From NCBI GenBank assembly GCA_015068495.1, contig SVKL01000005.1:41307-105306 (forward strand): 64,000 nucleotides of DNA, read 5' to 3'. The DNA is from Oscillospiraceae bacterium (lineage in GTDB: Bacteria > Bacillota > Clostridia > Oscillospirales > Oscillospiraceae). Positions 8,596 through 17,516 of the stretch are shown piece after piece (position 1 is the first letter of the stretch; each line of letters starts with the position of its first letter). Below the pieces are notes generated by a model. The model did not search any database. It saw only the letters and a list, made by a program, of their open reading frames with translations, and was not told the origin of the DNA. A program made the translations under genes and the position numbers.

Positions 8596-9771
8596 ATGCT
8601 GCTGCATTGGATTTGGTTTGCAGAATTAAAGAGTATAACCCTAATGGAAAAGCATCGGCTGCTGGAGCGGTTCGGTGATCCGGAGGAGCTATACAATACT
8701 GCCGACGAAGTGTTGGAAAAACTGAAAATCGTCGATAAGAATTTAATGCCGGCAGAACAGATTTTGCGGAGATGCGCCCAAAAAGGGATTCAGCTTCTGC
8801 CGATAAAGGACAGCAGCTATCCCTATCGATTGCGCAATACTCCCGATGCCCCTGTGCTTCTATATTATAAAGGTATCCTGCCGGAGTGGGAAAAGCAGCC
8901 GGCAATCGGTATCGTGGGCACAAGAAAGGCCTCTACATACGGCCTGCAGGCGGCCCGTCAGTTAAGCTGCGAGATTGCTGCCTCCGGCGGCATTGTGGTT
9001 TCCGGCGGCGCGTCGGGAATCGATACCGCAGCAATGCAGGGCAGCGTGGATGTGGGCTGCCCTGTGGTAGGCGTTTTGGGCTGCGGTGTGGACGTGGTAT
9101 ATCCCCGCAGCAACCGTAAGCTTTTTGAGGCAGTGGTGGAAAAGGGCTGCCTGATTTCGGAATATGCTCCGGGGGAAGAAGGAATCCCTTGGCATTTTCC
9201 TGCCAGAAACCGCATCATCAGTGGCATCAGTGACGGTGTGCTGGTGGTGGAAGCGCCTAAGAGAAGCGGCGCGCTGATTACTGCGCAGCGGGCATTGGAA
9301 CAGGGCAGAGATGTATTTGTTGTGCCGGGGAATATCAATGCCGATTCCTTTGTAGGCAGCAATACGCTGCTGAAAGAGGGCGCAATTCCGGCCTTGTCCG
9401 GCTGGGATGTGCTGAGCTGCTATGAATTTCTCTATCCCGATAGGGTGAAGAAAAACGGAAAAATGTTGCCGGCAAACGGGACGGAAAAACAGGACGCATT
9501 ACCGGAATTTTCGGAAAAAATAGAAACGGCTCGGAAAAAATCCGTTGACAATCGAGTAAATAGCACGTATATTGAATTAAAAAATAGCCATCCTGCTCTC
9601 AATGCCGATGAGCAGGCTGTTTTAGCGCAGTTGACCCGCCATCCCCAAGAGCCGGCGGAGATAATTGCCAAATTGGATATGCCATCGGGAAAGGTGCTGT
9701 CGGCGCTGACTATGCTGACGGTAAAAGGCTTAGTGCTGAAGCATCCCGGCGGGCGTGTCAGTCTAAAATAA
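8596..9771 (+). CDS. dprA: DNA-processing protein DprA
   Basis: VGTRKASTYG, SGGASGIDTAA, SEYAPG, PARNRIISG and PGNINADSFVGSN motifs. Confidence 0.95.
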   Translation: MLLHWIWFAELKSITLMEKHRLLERFGDPEELYNTADEVLEKLKIVDKNLMPAEQILRRCAQKGIQLLPIKDSSYPYRLRNTPDAPVLLYYKGILPEWEKQPAIGIVGTRKASTYGLQAARQLSCEIAASGGIVVSGGASGIDTAAMQGSVDVGCPVVGVLGCGVDVVYPRSNRKLFEAVVEKGCLISEYAPGEEGIPWHFPARNRIISGISDGVLVVEAPKRSGALITAQRALEQGRDVFVVPGNINADSFVGSNTLLKEGAIPALSGWDVLSCYEFLYPDRVKKNGKMLPANGTEKQDALPEFSEKIETARKKSVDNRVNSTYIELKNSHPALNADEQAVLAQLTRHPQEPAEIIAKLDMPSGKVLSALTMLTVKGLVLKHPGGRVSLK

Positions 9772-9788
9772 TCATTGCGGAGGAAATT

Positions 9789-11999
9789 ATGAGCTCCAAT
9801 CTTGTAATTGTGGAGTCGCCTTCTAAGGCGAAGACCATTGGAAAATATCTGGGACCGGACTATGTGGTAAAAGCCAGTATGGGTCACCTGCGTGATCTGC
9901 CCAAAAGCACGATGGGTGTGGATATTGAAAGCGGTTTTGTGCCGGAATACGTCCCGCTGCCCAATAAAGGCGATGTAATCAGCGAACTGAAAAAACTGGC
10001 AAAAAAAGCAGATACCGTGTATCTGGCAACTGACCCGGACCGGGAGGGCGAAGCAATTTCCTGGCATTTGCAGGAGCTTTTGGAACTGCCGTTGGAGAAA
10101 ACCCACCGGGTCACCTTTAACGAGATTACCCAAAATGTGGTCAAGGAGGCCATTGCCAACCCCAGAGCCATTGACGGAAATCTGGTGGATGCCCAGCAGG
10201 CACGGCGCATTTTGGACAGAATTGTGGGCTACCAGCTTTCTCCGCTACTGTGGAAGAAGGTCCGCAGAGGTCTGTCTGCCGGCAGAGTGCAGTCGGTGGC
10301 AACCCGCCTTGTGGTGGACAGAGAAAATGAAATTCGCGCCTTTGTTCCCAAGGAATACTGGTCGCTGGATGTAAAGCTGAATTTGATCGGCAAGCCCGGC
10401 AGCTTTGTGGCTCGCTATTACGGCAGCCCCAAGAAAAAAGAGTTGGCAAATGAAGAACAGGTGCAGGCCATCGTCAAGGATATTACTGACGGTGAATTTG
10501 CCGTTGTGGGCGTAAAACGGGCAGACAAAAAACGTTCTGCCGCCCCTCCCTTTACCACCTCTACCTTGCAGCAGGAGGCTGCCCGCAAGCTGAATATGAC
10601 GCCGAAACGCACAATGGCCATTGCCCAGCAGCTGTATGAAGGCGTGGACGTGGCAGGTGAGGGCACCTTGGGTCTCATCACCTATATGCGTACCGACTCC
10701 TTGCGCCTGTCTAACGAGGCGATGGATGCTGCGGCGGCGTTTATCACAAACCGCTATGGCAAGAACTATCACTACGGCTCCCGCCACGTATTCAAGACCA
10801 AGTCCGGCGCACAGGATGCCCACGAGGCAATCCGCCCCACTCACGTGGAGTTAGACCCGGAGAGAATCGAAAAGAGCCTGACAAAGGAACAGTATCGGCT
10901 CTACAAGCTGATTTGGAGCCGTTTTTTGGCATCCCAAATGGCAAATGCGGTGTATGACACAGTGGCAATCGATACCCAGTGCGCCGGCCACATTTTCCGT
11001 GCAACACATCAGAGCGTAAAGTTTGCCGGCTTCCTTGCCGTCTATGAGGAGGGCAGAGATGAGGAAGCAGAGGCAACCGGCGCACCTCTGCCGGATTTGC
11101 AGGAGGGGGATAAAGCTAAGGCTGCGGAAATGAAGCCGGAGCAGCACTTTACCCAGCCCCCTGTGCGCTATAACGAGGCAAGCCTCGTAAAGGCAATGGA
11201 GGAAAAGGGCATCGGCAGACCTTCTACCTATGCTACCATTGTGTCCACCATTCAGGACAGAGAATATGTCAATAAGGTGGATAAGCGCCTGCAGCCCACA
11301 GCCTTGGGCGAGGTGGTTACAGCGCTGATGATGGAGCGGTTTAACGACATCATCGACGTGGAATTTACCGCCAATATGGAAACCCGTCTGGACGAAGTGG
11401 AAGCAGGCAACCAAAACTGGAAAGCGCTGCTTACTGAATTCTATAAGGACTTCCATCAGGAATTGGTGGATGCAGAGAAGGCGCTGGAGGGCACACGTAT
11501 TAAAGTTCCCGATGAGGTAAGCGAGGAAATCTGCGAGGTTTGCGGCAGAAATATGGTGGTAAAAATCGGCAGATTCGGTAAATTCCTTGCCTGCCCCGGA
11601 TTCCCCGAGTGTAAGAACACCAAGCCCATTGTGGAAAAAATGCCGGGCAGATGCCCCAAGTGCGGCAGTACGATTCTGAAGCGGAAATCCAAGCGCGGCT
11701 ATGCCTATTACGGCTGCGAGCGTGGCGCAGAGTGTGGCTTTATGACTTGGGACGTGCCCACGGCTGAGGATTGCCCCAAGTGCGGACAGACTATGTTCAA
11801 AAAATCCGGACGGGGCAGAATGAAGCCCTTCTGTATCAACGAAGCCTGTGAAAACTTCCTGCCGGAGGACAAACGGGGTTACTATAAGAAGAACACCGAA
11901 GAGCCGGCAGAGGACAAAGAAACTGCAAAAAAGACAGCGGCGAAAAAGACCGCTGCAAAAACAACAAAGAAGTCTACAAAAACCAAGGAGACCAAATGA
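9789..11999 (+). CDS. topA: DNA topoisomerase I
   Basis: LVIVESPSKAKTIGKYLG, YMRTDS, EKGIGRPSTYA; C-terminal zinc-ribbon repeats and Lys-rich tail. Confidence 0.97.
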   Translation: MSSNLVIVESPSKAKTIGKYLGPDYVVKASMGHLRDLPKSTMGVDIESGFVPEYVPLPNKGDVISELKKLAKKADTVYLATDPDREGEAISWHLQELLELPLEKTHRVTFNEITQNVVKEAIANPRAIDGNLVDAQQARRILDRIVGYQLSPLLWKKVRRGLSAGRVQSVATRLVVDRENEIRAFVPKEYWSLDVKLNLIGKPGSFVARYYGSPKKKELANEEQVQAIVKDITDGEFAVVGVKRADKKRSAAPPFTTSTLQQEAARKLNMTPKRTMAIAQQLYEGVDVAGEGTLGLITYMRTDSLRLSNEAMDAAAAFITNRYGKNYHYGSRHVFKTKSGAQDAHEAIRPTHVELDPERIEKSLTKEQYRLYKLIWSRFLASQMANAVYDTVAIDTQCAGHIFRATHQSVKFAGFLAVYEEGRDEEAEATGAPLPDLQEGDKAKAAEMKPEQHFTQPPVRYNEASLVKAMEEKGIGRPSTYATIVSTIQDREYVNKVDKRLQPTALGEVVTALMMERFNDIIDVEFTANMETRLDEVEAGNQNWKALLTEFYKDFHQELVDAEKALEGTRIKVPDEVSEEICEVCGRNMVVKIGRFGKFLACPGFPECKNTKPIVEKMPGRCPKCGSTILKRKSKRGYAYYGCERGAECGFMTWDVPTAEDCPKCGQTMFKKSGRGRMKPFCINEACENFLPEDKRGYYKKNTEEPAEDKETAKKTAAKKTAAKTTKKSTKTKETK

Positions 12000-13300
12000 C
12001 AACAGTGAAAGTCATCGGCGCGGGCTTGGCCGGAGCGGAAGCCGCTTGGCAGCTTGCCCAAAGAGGGCTGCAGGTGGAGCTGCACGAAATGAAGCCCCAC
12101 AAAAAGACGCCTGCCCATCACGTAGATACCTTTGCCGAGTTGGTATGCTCCAATTCGCTGCGGGGTGACAAAATTGAAAATGCGGTGGGCCTTCTGAAAG
12201 AAGAGCTGCGCCGGTTGGGAAGCTTGATTATCTCCTGCGCCGACGAAACCCGTGTGGAAGCAGGGGGGTGCTTGGCGGTGGATCGCCAAGGCTTTTCTGA
12301 TTTGGTTACGGAGAAAATCCGGAATCACCCCAACATTACGGTGATTGCCGGTGAGGTGACAGAGGTTCCGACCGGGCCTGTGATTATTGCCACAGGACCG
12401 CTGACCTCGGATAGCCTGTCCAAGGCAATCGGGGAATACTTCGGCAGCGACTATCTCCACTTTTTTGATGCGGCGGCGCCTCTGATAACCGCAGAATCTG
12501 TGGATATGGATGAGGCTTGGTGGCAGAGCCGTTATGACCGGGGAACACCGGATTATGTAAACTGCCCAATGAACAAAGAGCAGTATGAAAGCTTTGTAAA
12601 GGAATTGATTGCCGCAGAGGAAGCGGAGGTTCACGGCTTTGAGGATAAACGGATTTTTGAGGGCTGTATACCTGTGGAGGTAATGGCGCGCCGTGGGCAG
12701 GATACGCTGCGCTACGGTCCGCTGAAGCCTGTGGGTCTTACAAATCCCAAGACCGGCAAAGAGCCCTATGCGGTTGTTCAGCTGCGGCAGGACAATGCGG
12801 CAAAGAGTGTGTATAATCTGGTGGGCTTCCAAACGCACCTGAAATTCGGCGAGCAAAAACGGGTGTTTTCTATGATTCCAGCCCTGAAGAACGCAGAGTT
12901 CGTCCGATACGGCGTTATGCACCAAAATACGTTCCTGCAAAGCCCGAAGCTTTTGGACAGATACTATGCAGACAGACGCAATCCGCTGGTGGCCTTTGCC
13001 GGACAGATGACCGGCGTAGAGGGCTATGTGGAAAGCGCCGCATCCGGCTTTTTGGCAAGCGTTGCTATGGCGGCTAAGGTGCAGGGAAGAGAGATTCCCG
13101 AATTCCCCAAGGAAACGGCAATCGGCGCGTTGGGGCTGTATATCAGCGACGAGCGGATTGAAAATTTCCAGCCGATGAACATCAATTTCAGTATCATTGC
13201 TCCCTTGGAGCAGCGTATAAAGAAGAAAGCAGAGAAAAACCTTGCCATTGCAAACCGTGCGTTGGCGTGGATTGATGCTTTTGCAGAAAAGGGTATATAA
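11996..13300 (+). CDS. trmFO: methylenetetrahydrofolate--tRNA-(uracil(54)-C5)-methyltransferase TrmFO
   Basis: VIGAGLAGAEAAWQLA, LVCSNSLRG and FAGQMTGVEGYVESAASG motifs. Confidence 0.97.
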   Translation: MTTVKVIGAGLAGAEAAWQLAQRGLQVELHEMKPHKKTPAHHVDTFAELVCSNSLRGDKIENAVGLLKEELRRLGSLIISCADETRVEAGGCLAVDRQGFSDLVTEKIRNHPNITVIAGEVTEVPTGPVIIATGPLTSDSLSKAIGEYFGSDYLHFFDAAAPLITAESVDMDEAWWQSRYDRGTPDYVNCPMNKEQYESFVKELIAAEEAEVHGFEDKRIFEGCIPVEVMARRGQDTLRYGPLKPVGLTNPKTGKEPYAVVQLRQDNAAKSVYNLVGFQTHLKFGEQKRVFSMIPALKNAEFVRYGVMHQNTFLQSPKLLDRYYADRRNPLVAFAGQMTGVEGYVESAASGFLASVAMAAKVQGREIPEFPKETAIGALGLYISDERIENFQPMNINFSIIAPLEQRIKKKAEKNLAIANRALAWIDAFAEKGI

Positions 13301-13302
13301 AT

Positions 13303-14340
13303 ATGAAGATTATTTTAGATGCAATGGGCGGTGACCTTGCGCCCTTGGCGCCTGTAATGGGTGCAGTGGAGGCAGCGAAGGCATTTGGTGCCCAAATTGT
13401 GTTGGTAGGCAGGGGAGATGAAATTCTTCAGGTGCTTCGCCAGCAGGGAATTGAAACCCTCCCCAAGGGAATCGAGATTGTCCACGCTGACGGAGTGGTG
13501 GATATCCACGAGGACCCTACCGCGGCGGTGCGAAAGCAAAAGGACTCCTCTATGATGATAGGTCTGAAAATGCTCTCTGGCGGTGAGGGGGATGCCTTTA
13601 TCTCCGCCGGCTCAACCGGCGCGTTGCTTACCGGCGCAACCTTGCTTGTAAAGCGTGTGAAGGGAATCCGCCGGGCGGCAATGGGCCCTGTGATGCCCAA
13701 CAAAGCCGGCGGCAAAACCGTAATTCTGGACTGCGGCGCCAACGCCGAATGTACCGCAGAATTCTTGCTGCAGTTTGGTATCGTCGGCTCGCTGTATGCC
13801 AAAAAGTACTTAGGTGTGGAGAATCCCAAGGTGGGACTTCTGAACATTGGCGCAGAGGAAACCAAGGGGACACCCCTGCAGAAAGAGGCCTATGCCCTTT
13901 TGCAGCAGGCAAGCGATAAGGGACTTATCAACTTCGTGGGCAACGCCGAGGCACGGGATGTGCCTTTGGGAATGGTGGACGTGGTGGTGTGTGACGGCTT
14001 TGCCGGCAACGTGCTGCTCAAATCCATCGAAGGCACGGCAATGTTTATGGGCAGCCTTATGAAGCACAAGATTTTCAAGCGCAGCTTCTTGTCGAAAATC
14101 GGCTATCTGTTCTGTAAGCCGGGGGTGGACGAGGTGATGGGAATGCTGGATTACCGCACCATCGGCGGCACCCAGTTTTTGGGTATCCGTAAGCCCGTTA
14201 TCAAGGCCCACGGTTCCTCCGATGCTCTTGCGTTCCGCAATGCAGTGCGTCAGGCAATGGAAGCAGCCAAGACGGATTTCTCTGCCGAATTGGAGGAAAG
14301 CCTGTCTGCGCTGACGGAAAAGGAGTCTGAGAATGATTAA
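13303..14340 (+). CDS. plsX: phosphate acyltransferase PlsX
   Basis: MKIILDAMGGDLAP and GNVLLKSIEGTA motifs. Confidence 0.96.
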   Translation: MKIILDAMGGDLAPLAPVMGAVEAAKAFGAQIVLVGRGDEILQVLRQQGIETLPKGIEIVHADGVVDIHEDPTAAVRKQKDSSMMIGLKMLSGGEGDAFISAGSTGALLTGATLLVKRVKGIRRAAMGPVMPNKAGGKTVILDCGANAECTAEFLLQFGIVGSLYAKKYLGVENPKVGLLNIGAEETKGTPLQKEAYALLQQASDKGLINFVGNAEARDVPLGMVDVVVCDGFAGNVLLKSIEGTAMFMGSLMKHKIFKRSFLSKIGYLFCKPGVDEVMGMLDYRTIGGTQFLGIRKPVIKAHGSSDALAFRNAVRQAMEAAKTDFSAELEESLSALTEKESEND

Positions 14341-15016
14341 GGATTTAGAAGCTGCAATCGGCTATAAGTTCAAGAATATTACCCATTTGCAAAGAGCGTT
14401 GACCCATTCCTCCTATGCCAACGAGCATTGGCACGATAGCCTGAAAAGCAACGAGCGACTGGAGTTTTTGGGCGATTCTGTTTTGGGAATGGTGGTTGCC
14501 GAGTTTCTGTTCCGGAGTTTCCCCGACCGTTTGGAGGGAGATTTGACCCGTATGCGGGCAGATATGGTCTGCGAAAAGAGCCTTGCGCAGATTGCCCAGC
14601 AGCTGGATTTGGGAAAGTATTTGCTGTTGGGACACGGCGAGGAGCAAAACGGCGGCAGACAACGCCCCTCCATTCTCTCCGATGCGGTGGAGGCGGTGCT
14701 GGCGGCTTGCTTTATGGATGGCGGTATGGCGGCGGCGGAGAGCTTTATCCGCAAGTTTGTGCTGTGCAAAGTGCCTGAGACCAAGCTCCATAATGAGGAT
14801 TACAAAACCGCTCTGCAGGAGCTGGTGCAGCAGAAAAAGGACCAGCAAATCAGCTACCAGCCGGTAGAGGAATTTGGCCCCGACCACGACAAAACCTTTG
14901 TTGTGGAAGTGAAGCTCAACGGCGCGGTTGTGGGAAAAGGCAAAGGCTCCAGCAAAAAACGCGCGGAGCAGGATGCTGCCCGCTTGGCAATCGAAAAGCT
15001 GTTCCCCAACAAATAA
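14333..15016 (+). CDS. rnc: ribonuclease III
   Basis: NERLEFLGDSVLG signature; C-terminal dsRBD GKGKGSSKKRAEQDAA. Confidence 0.97.
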   Translation: MIKDLEAAIGYKFKNITHLQRALTHSSYANEHWHDSLKSNERLEFLGDSVLGMVVAEFLFRSFPDRLEGDLTRMRADMVCEKSLAQIAQQLDLGKYLLLGHGEEQNGGRQRPSILSDAVEAVLAACFMDGGMAAAESFIRKFVLCKVPETKLHNEDYKTALQELVQQKKDQQISYQPVEEFGPDHDKTFVVEVKLNGAVVGKGKGSSKKRAEQDAARLAIEKLFPNK

Positions 15017-15028
15017 AAATTGCATAAA

Positions 15029-15061
15029 CCCTCCTGTGCCGGAAAAAATAGCACAGGAGGG
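15029..15061 (+). promoter_or_regulatory. 11-bp hairpin with following T-run; 3' arm contains the spoVAC Shine-Dalgarno
   Basis: CCCTCCTGTGC (15029-15039) / GCACAGGAGGG (15051-15061), then ATTTTTT and ATG at 15069. Confidence 0.75.
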
Positions 15062-15068
15062 ATTTTTT

Positions 15069-15506
15069 ATGACGGAAAAGGAATACGGAAAGCTGATAAA
15101 AAATATGGCGCCTAAATCGCCCATCAAAAAGGACTGCTTGAATGCTTTTTGGATTGGCGGATTGATTTGCTGTATCGGACAGCTGCTGCTCAACGGCTAC
15201 ACCGCGTTGGGACTGGATAAAGAAAACGCAGGCACGGCAACCTCAATGACCCTTGTGGCAATGTCTGCGCTGCTTACGGGGCTGAGCCTGTATGACAACA
15301 TTGCCAAGCACGCAGGGGCAGGCACGCTGGTTCCCATTACCGGCTTTGCCAATTCTGTCGCCGCCCCTGCCGTAGAATTCAAAACTGAGGGGTTCATATT
15401 AGGCGTCGGTGCAAAGATGTTTACCATTGCAGGCCCCGTAATAGTTTACGGAACACTTGCAAGTGTGGCGTATGGACTGATTTATTGGGTAACGAAATTG
15501 TTTTAG
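15069..15506 (+). CDS. spoVAC: stage V sporulation protein AC
   Basis: MTEKEYGKLIKNMAPKSP...LGVGAKMFTIAGPVIVYG; ATG with aggaggg RBS (ORF track begins upstream at 14928). Confidence 0.9.
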   Translation: MTEKEYGKLIKNMAPKSPIKKDCLNAFWIGGLICCIGQLLLNGYTALGLDKENAGTATSMTLVAMSALLTGLSLYDNIAKHAGAGTLVPITGFANSVAAPAVEFKTEGFILGVGAKMFTIAGPVIVYGTLASVAYGLIYWVTKLF

Positions 15507-15510
15507 AGAA

Positions 15511-15620
15511 AAGGCCCCCTCTGACGAGGGGCTGGATTTTGCGAAGCAAAAGACTGGGGGAGAGAATCTCTCCCTCCGTCAAAACTTCGTTTTGCCACCT
15601 CCCTCGTCAGAAGGAGGCTT
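15511..15620. repeat. MITE/REP-like palindromic intergenic element, about 110 bp
   Basis: Terminal arms AAGGCCCCCTCTGACGAGGG / CCCTCGTCAGAAGGAGGCTT (17/20 complementary) enclosing GGGAGAG-AAT-CTCTCCC and CAAAA-CTTCG-TTTTG. Confidence 0.7.
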
Positions 15621-15624
15621 TATA

Positions 15625-15654
15625 AAAAGGCTTGACCGAGCGGTCAAGCCTTTT
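15625..15654 (-). terminator. terminator with GGCTTGACC/GGTCAAGCC stem (copy 1)
   Basis: AAAAGGCTTGACC-GAGC-GGTCAAGCCTTTT at the 3' end of the minus-strand gene 15661-17121. Confidence 0.85.
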
Positions 15655-15660
15655 ACAGTA

Positions 15661-17121
15661 TTATTGATTTTTTGCTTTCCGCATTAGATAGTGGTCTGAG
15701 CAGGCAGGTGTGTCTGCAGAGGAATCCGGAGAGGTGGAATAGGCGAATAAACGTCGATATCCTTTAGAATGCTGTGTAGGAAGAAAGTCGAAACAATCCG
15801 GAGCGAGCCCATCTTCGCACCACTTCCTTATTACGGATATGTTGTCGCTAAGTTCGATGTTCCCATTTAGCATCGCCGAGCCATAACGGAAAATATTCGC
15901 CCCGTGGTCGTGACCCGGTATCAGAAAATAGCGGCAACTATCTGACAGGTTGTCATATCGCCGGGCAAGTCGCTGCACATAGCCCACGGCATCGGGGAAG
16001 GGGACGCAGGGATCTGCTGTACCGGAATATAGAAACAGTTTGCCGCCTCTGGCGAAAAATGCGTCTAGGTTTATATCGTTGGCATTCAAGTCTTCTGCCA
16101 AACAGTCGTCTATCATCTGCATGTCGTTATTGAAATCAAAATCACGCCCATTGTAGTTGCTGCCAAAGGCCCAAAGGAAGGGATAAAAATGGGGTGCTTC
16201 CGGTGCTTGGCAGTTGCGGATTCCACAGTCGTATTTTTCTGAACCCATAGGCATACCGTTGTAGATCCGCCGGTGGGTTACGGGGTCTACAGGACCGGTA
16301 TAAATGCTACGAAGCGCGCAAAGTTGCGGATGAGAAAAATGGGGGAATCTTTGGGATAAAAACGACAGAAACGCCTCGATGATTTCCGGGGTTGCTTTCG
16401 GTGCGGTGATAAAGGTGTCTCCCGTCTCGCCATCGCCGCACTGCTGGTAAAAGGCAACGGCAGTGTCGGTGATGTCTTCGATTTCCTTGTTGGTAAACAG
16501 GCATTCACCTGCAGGGGTTCTTAAATGAATGTGATTCCACAGAAAATACGTGTGTAAATGTGTACGGTTGTTCGCTGGAACACCGGCTATGATGCCGTCA
16601 TAATATTCTGGAAACCGCTGGGCCATGGCCAGAGCTTGCTGTCCGCCGGTAGATGTTCCGTAAAAGTATGATTTAAATTGATTTGTTTCGTAAAATGCAC
16701 AAACAAGTTGTCTGCCGATAACGCTCATAAAATAGGTTGCCCGCCAACCAAAGTCTTTCCAAACTTCCGGATTTCCAATGCCTCCGGTTCTACCATTGGC
16801 GGTTCCCATGTCGGTTTGTGCGACAGCATATCCACTCCGTATTCCTTCCGCCAGCGTATGATACGGAATAGCACCGGCCATGCCTCCGTTTCCTCTTGCA
16901 ATAAACACGCCGTTCCAATTTTCCGGTAGCCATACTTCCACGTTGATTTTGGATTGCGCAGAAGGCGTGACCAATAGGGCAACACGCACAAAGGCCGGTA
17001 AATCTGTGAAGGTTTTCTCATCTGTTGCAAAAGTTCCCGCGCTTTCATAACGGATGCTTGTAATGGCAGTGTTCGAGGGGATGACCTGTGACAGGGTCTC
17101 TATTTTCTGCAAGATATTCAT
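15661..17121 (-). CDS. tannase/feruloyl esterase family alpha/beta hydrolase
   Basis: ARGNGGMAGAIPY, YFYGTSTGGQQALAMAQRFPEYYDGIIAGVPANN, SGTADPCVPF and PGHDHG motifs. Confidence 0.88.
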   Translation of the reverse strand: MNILQKIETLSQVIPSNTAITSIRYESAGTFATDEKTFTDLPAFVRVALLVTPSAQSKINVEVWLPENWNGVFIARGNGGMAGAIPYHTLAEGIRSGYAVAQTDMGTANGRTGGIGNPEVWKDFGWRATYFMSVIGRQLVCAFYETNQFKSYFYGTSTGGQQALAMAQRFPEYYDGIIAGVPANNRTHLHTYFLWNHIHLRTPAGECLFTNKEIEDITDTAVAFYQQCGDGETGDTFITAPKATPEIIEAFLSFLSQRFPHFSHPQLCALRSIYTGPVDPVTHRRIYNGMPMGSEKYDCGIRNCQAPEAPHFYPFLWAFGSNYNGRDFDFNNDMQMIDDCLAEDLNANDINLDAFFARGGKLFLYSGTADPCVPFPDAVGYVQRLARRYDNLSDSCRYFLIPGHDHGANIFRYGSAMLNGNIELSDNISVIRKWCEDGLAPDCFDFLPTQHSKGYRRLFAYSTSPDSSADTPACSDHYLMRKAKNQ

Positions 17122-17232
17122 TGAGTAAGTCCTTTCATATACATCGAACAGCTTTTTACAATATGGTTTGCGTTATTATACCACACTGCCGATGTAATGT
17201 AAATAATTTTGCCCAAAAAGGTGTGTCCTATA

Positions 17233-17373
17233 TTGACAGCAGCAGAAGGCTTTGTCCTCGGCGTGGGCGCGAAGATGTTCACAATAGCAGGACCTGTGAT
17301 TGTATATGGCGTAAGCGCCAGCGTAGTCTATGACCTAATTTATTGGCTTGTTCAAATGATATCGGGCGGTTAA
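17233..17373 (+). pseudogene. remnant of a spoVAC paralog (C-terminal 46 codons only)
   Basis: Translates to LTAAEGFVLGVGAKMFTIAGPVIVYGVSASVVYDLIYWLVQMISGG*; 29 of 41 hand-aligned positions match the C-terminus of the 15069-15506 product. Confidence 0.8.
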
Positions 17374-17404
17374 TAACCGCCCCTACAAGGCAGATGCTAT
17401 CTTC

Positions 17405-17480
17405 GGTAGGGGCAAGCATTGCTCGTCCGCTTGTAGGGGAGGCGTTTCGCCTCCCACGGGACGGGTAACCCGTCCCCTAC
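17405..17480. repeat. cluster of GTAGGGG-anchored short palindromes
   Basis: GGTAGGGGCAAGCATTGCTCG, GGGAGGCG-TTT-CGCCTCCC (17437-17455), GGGACGGG-TAA-CCCGTCCC (17458-17476). Confidence 0.75.
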
Positions 17481-17483
17481 AAC

Positions 17484-17515
17484 AAAAAGGCTTGACCTCT
17501 CGGTCAAGCCTTTTT
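17484..17515 (-). terminator. terminator with GGCTTGACC/GGTCAAGCC stem (copy 2)
   Basis: AAAAAGGCTTGACC-TCTC-GGTCAAGCCTTTTT. Confidence 0.88.
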
Positions 17516-17516
17516 C

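Noticed and set aside
10851-12002. 383-aa minus-strand ORF opposite topA
   Set aside because: Antisense shadow of a conserved gene.
13303-15016. Missing acpP/fab genes between plsX and rnc
   Set aside because: plsX and rnc overlap by 8 nt; gene order varies in Firmicutes and ACP can be encoded elsewhere, so this is not evidence of anything unusual.
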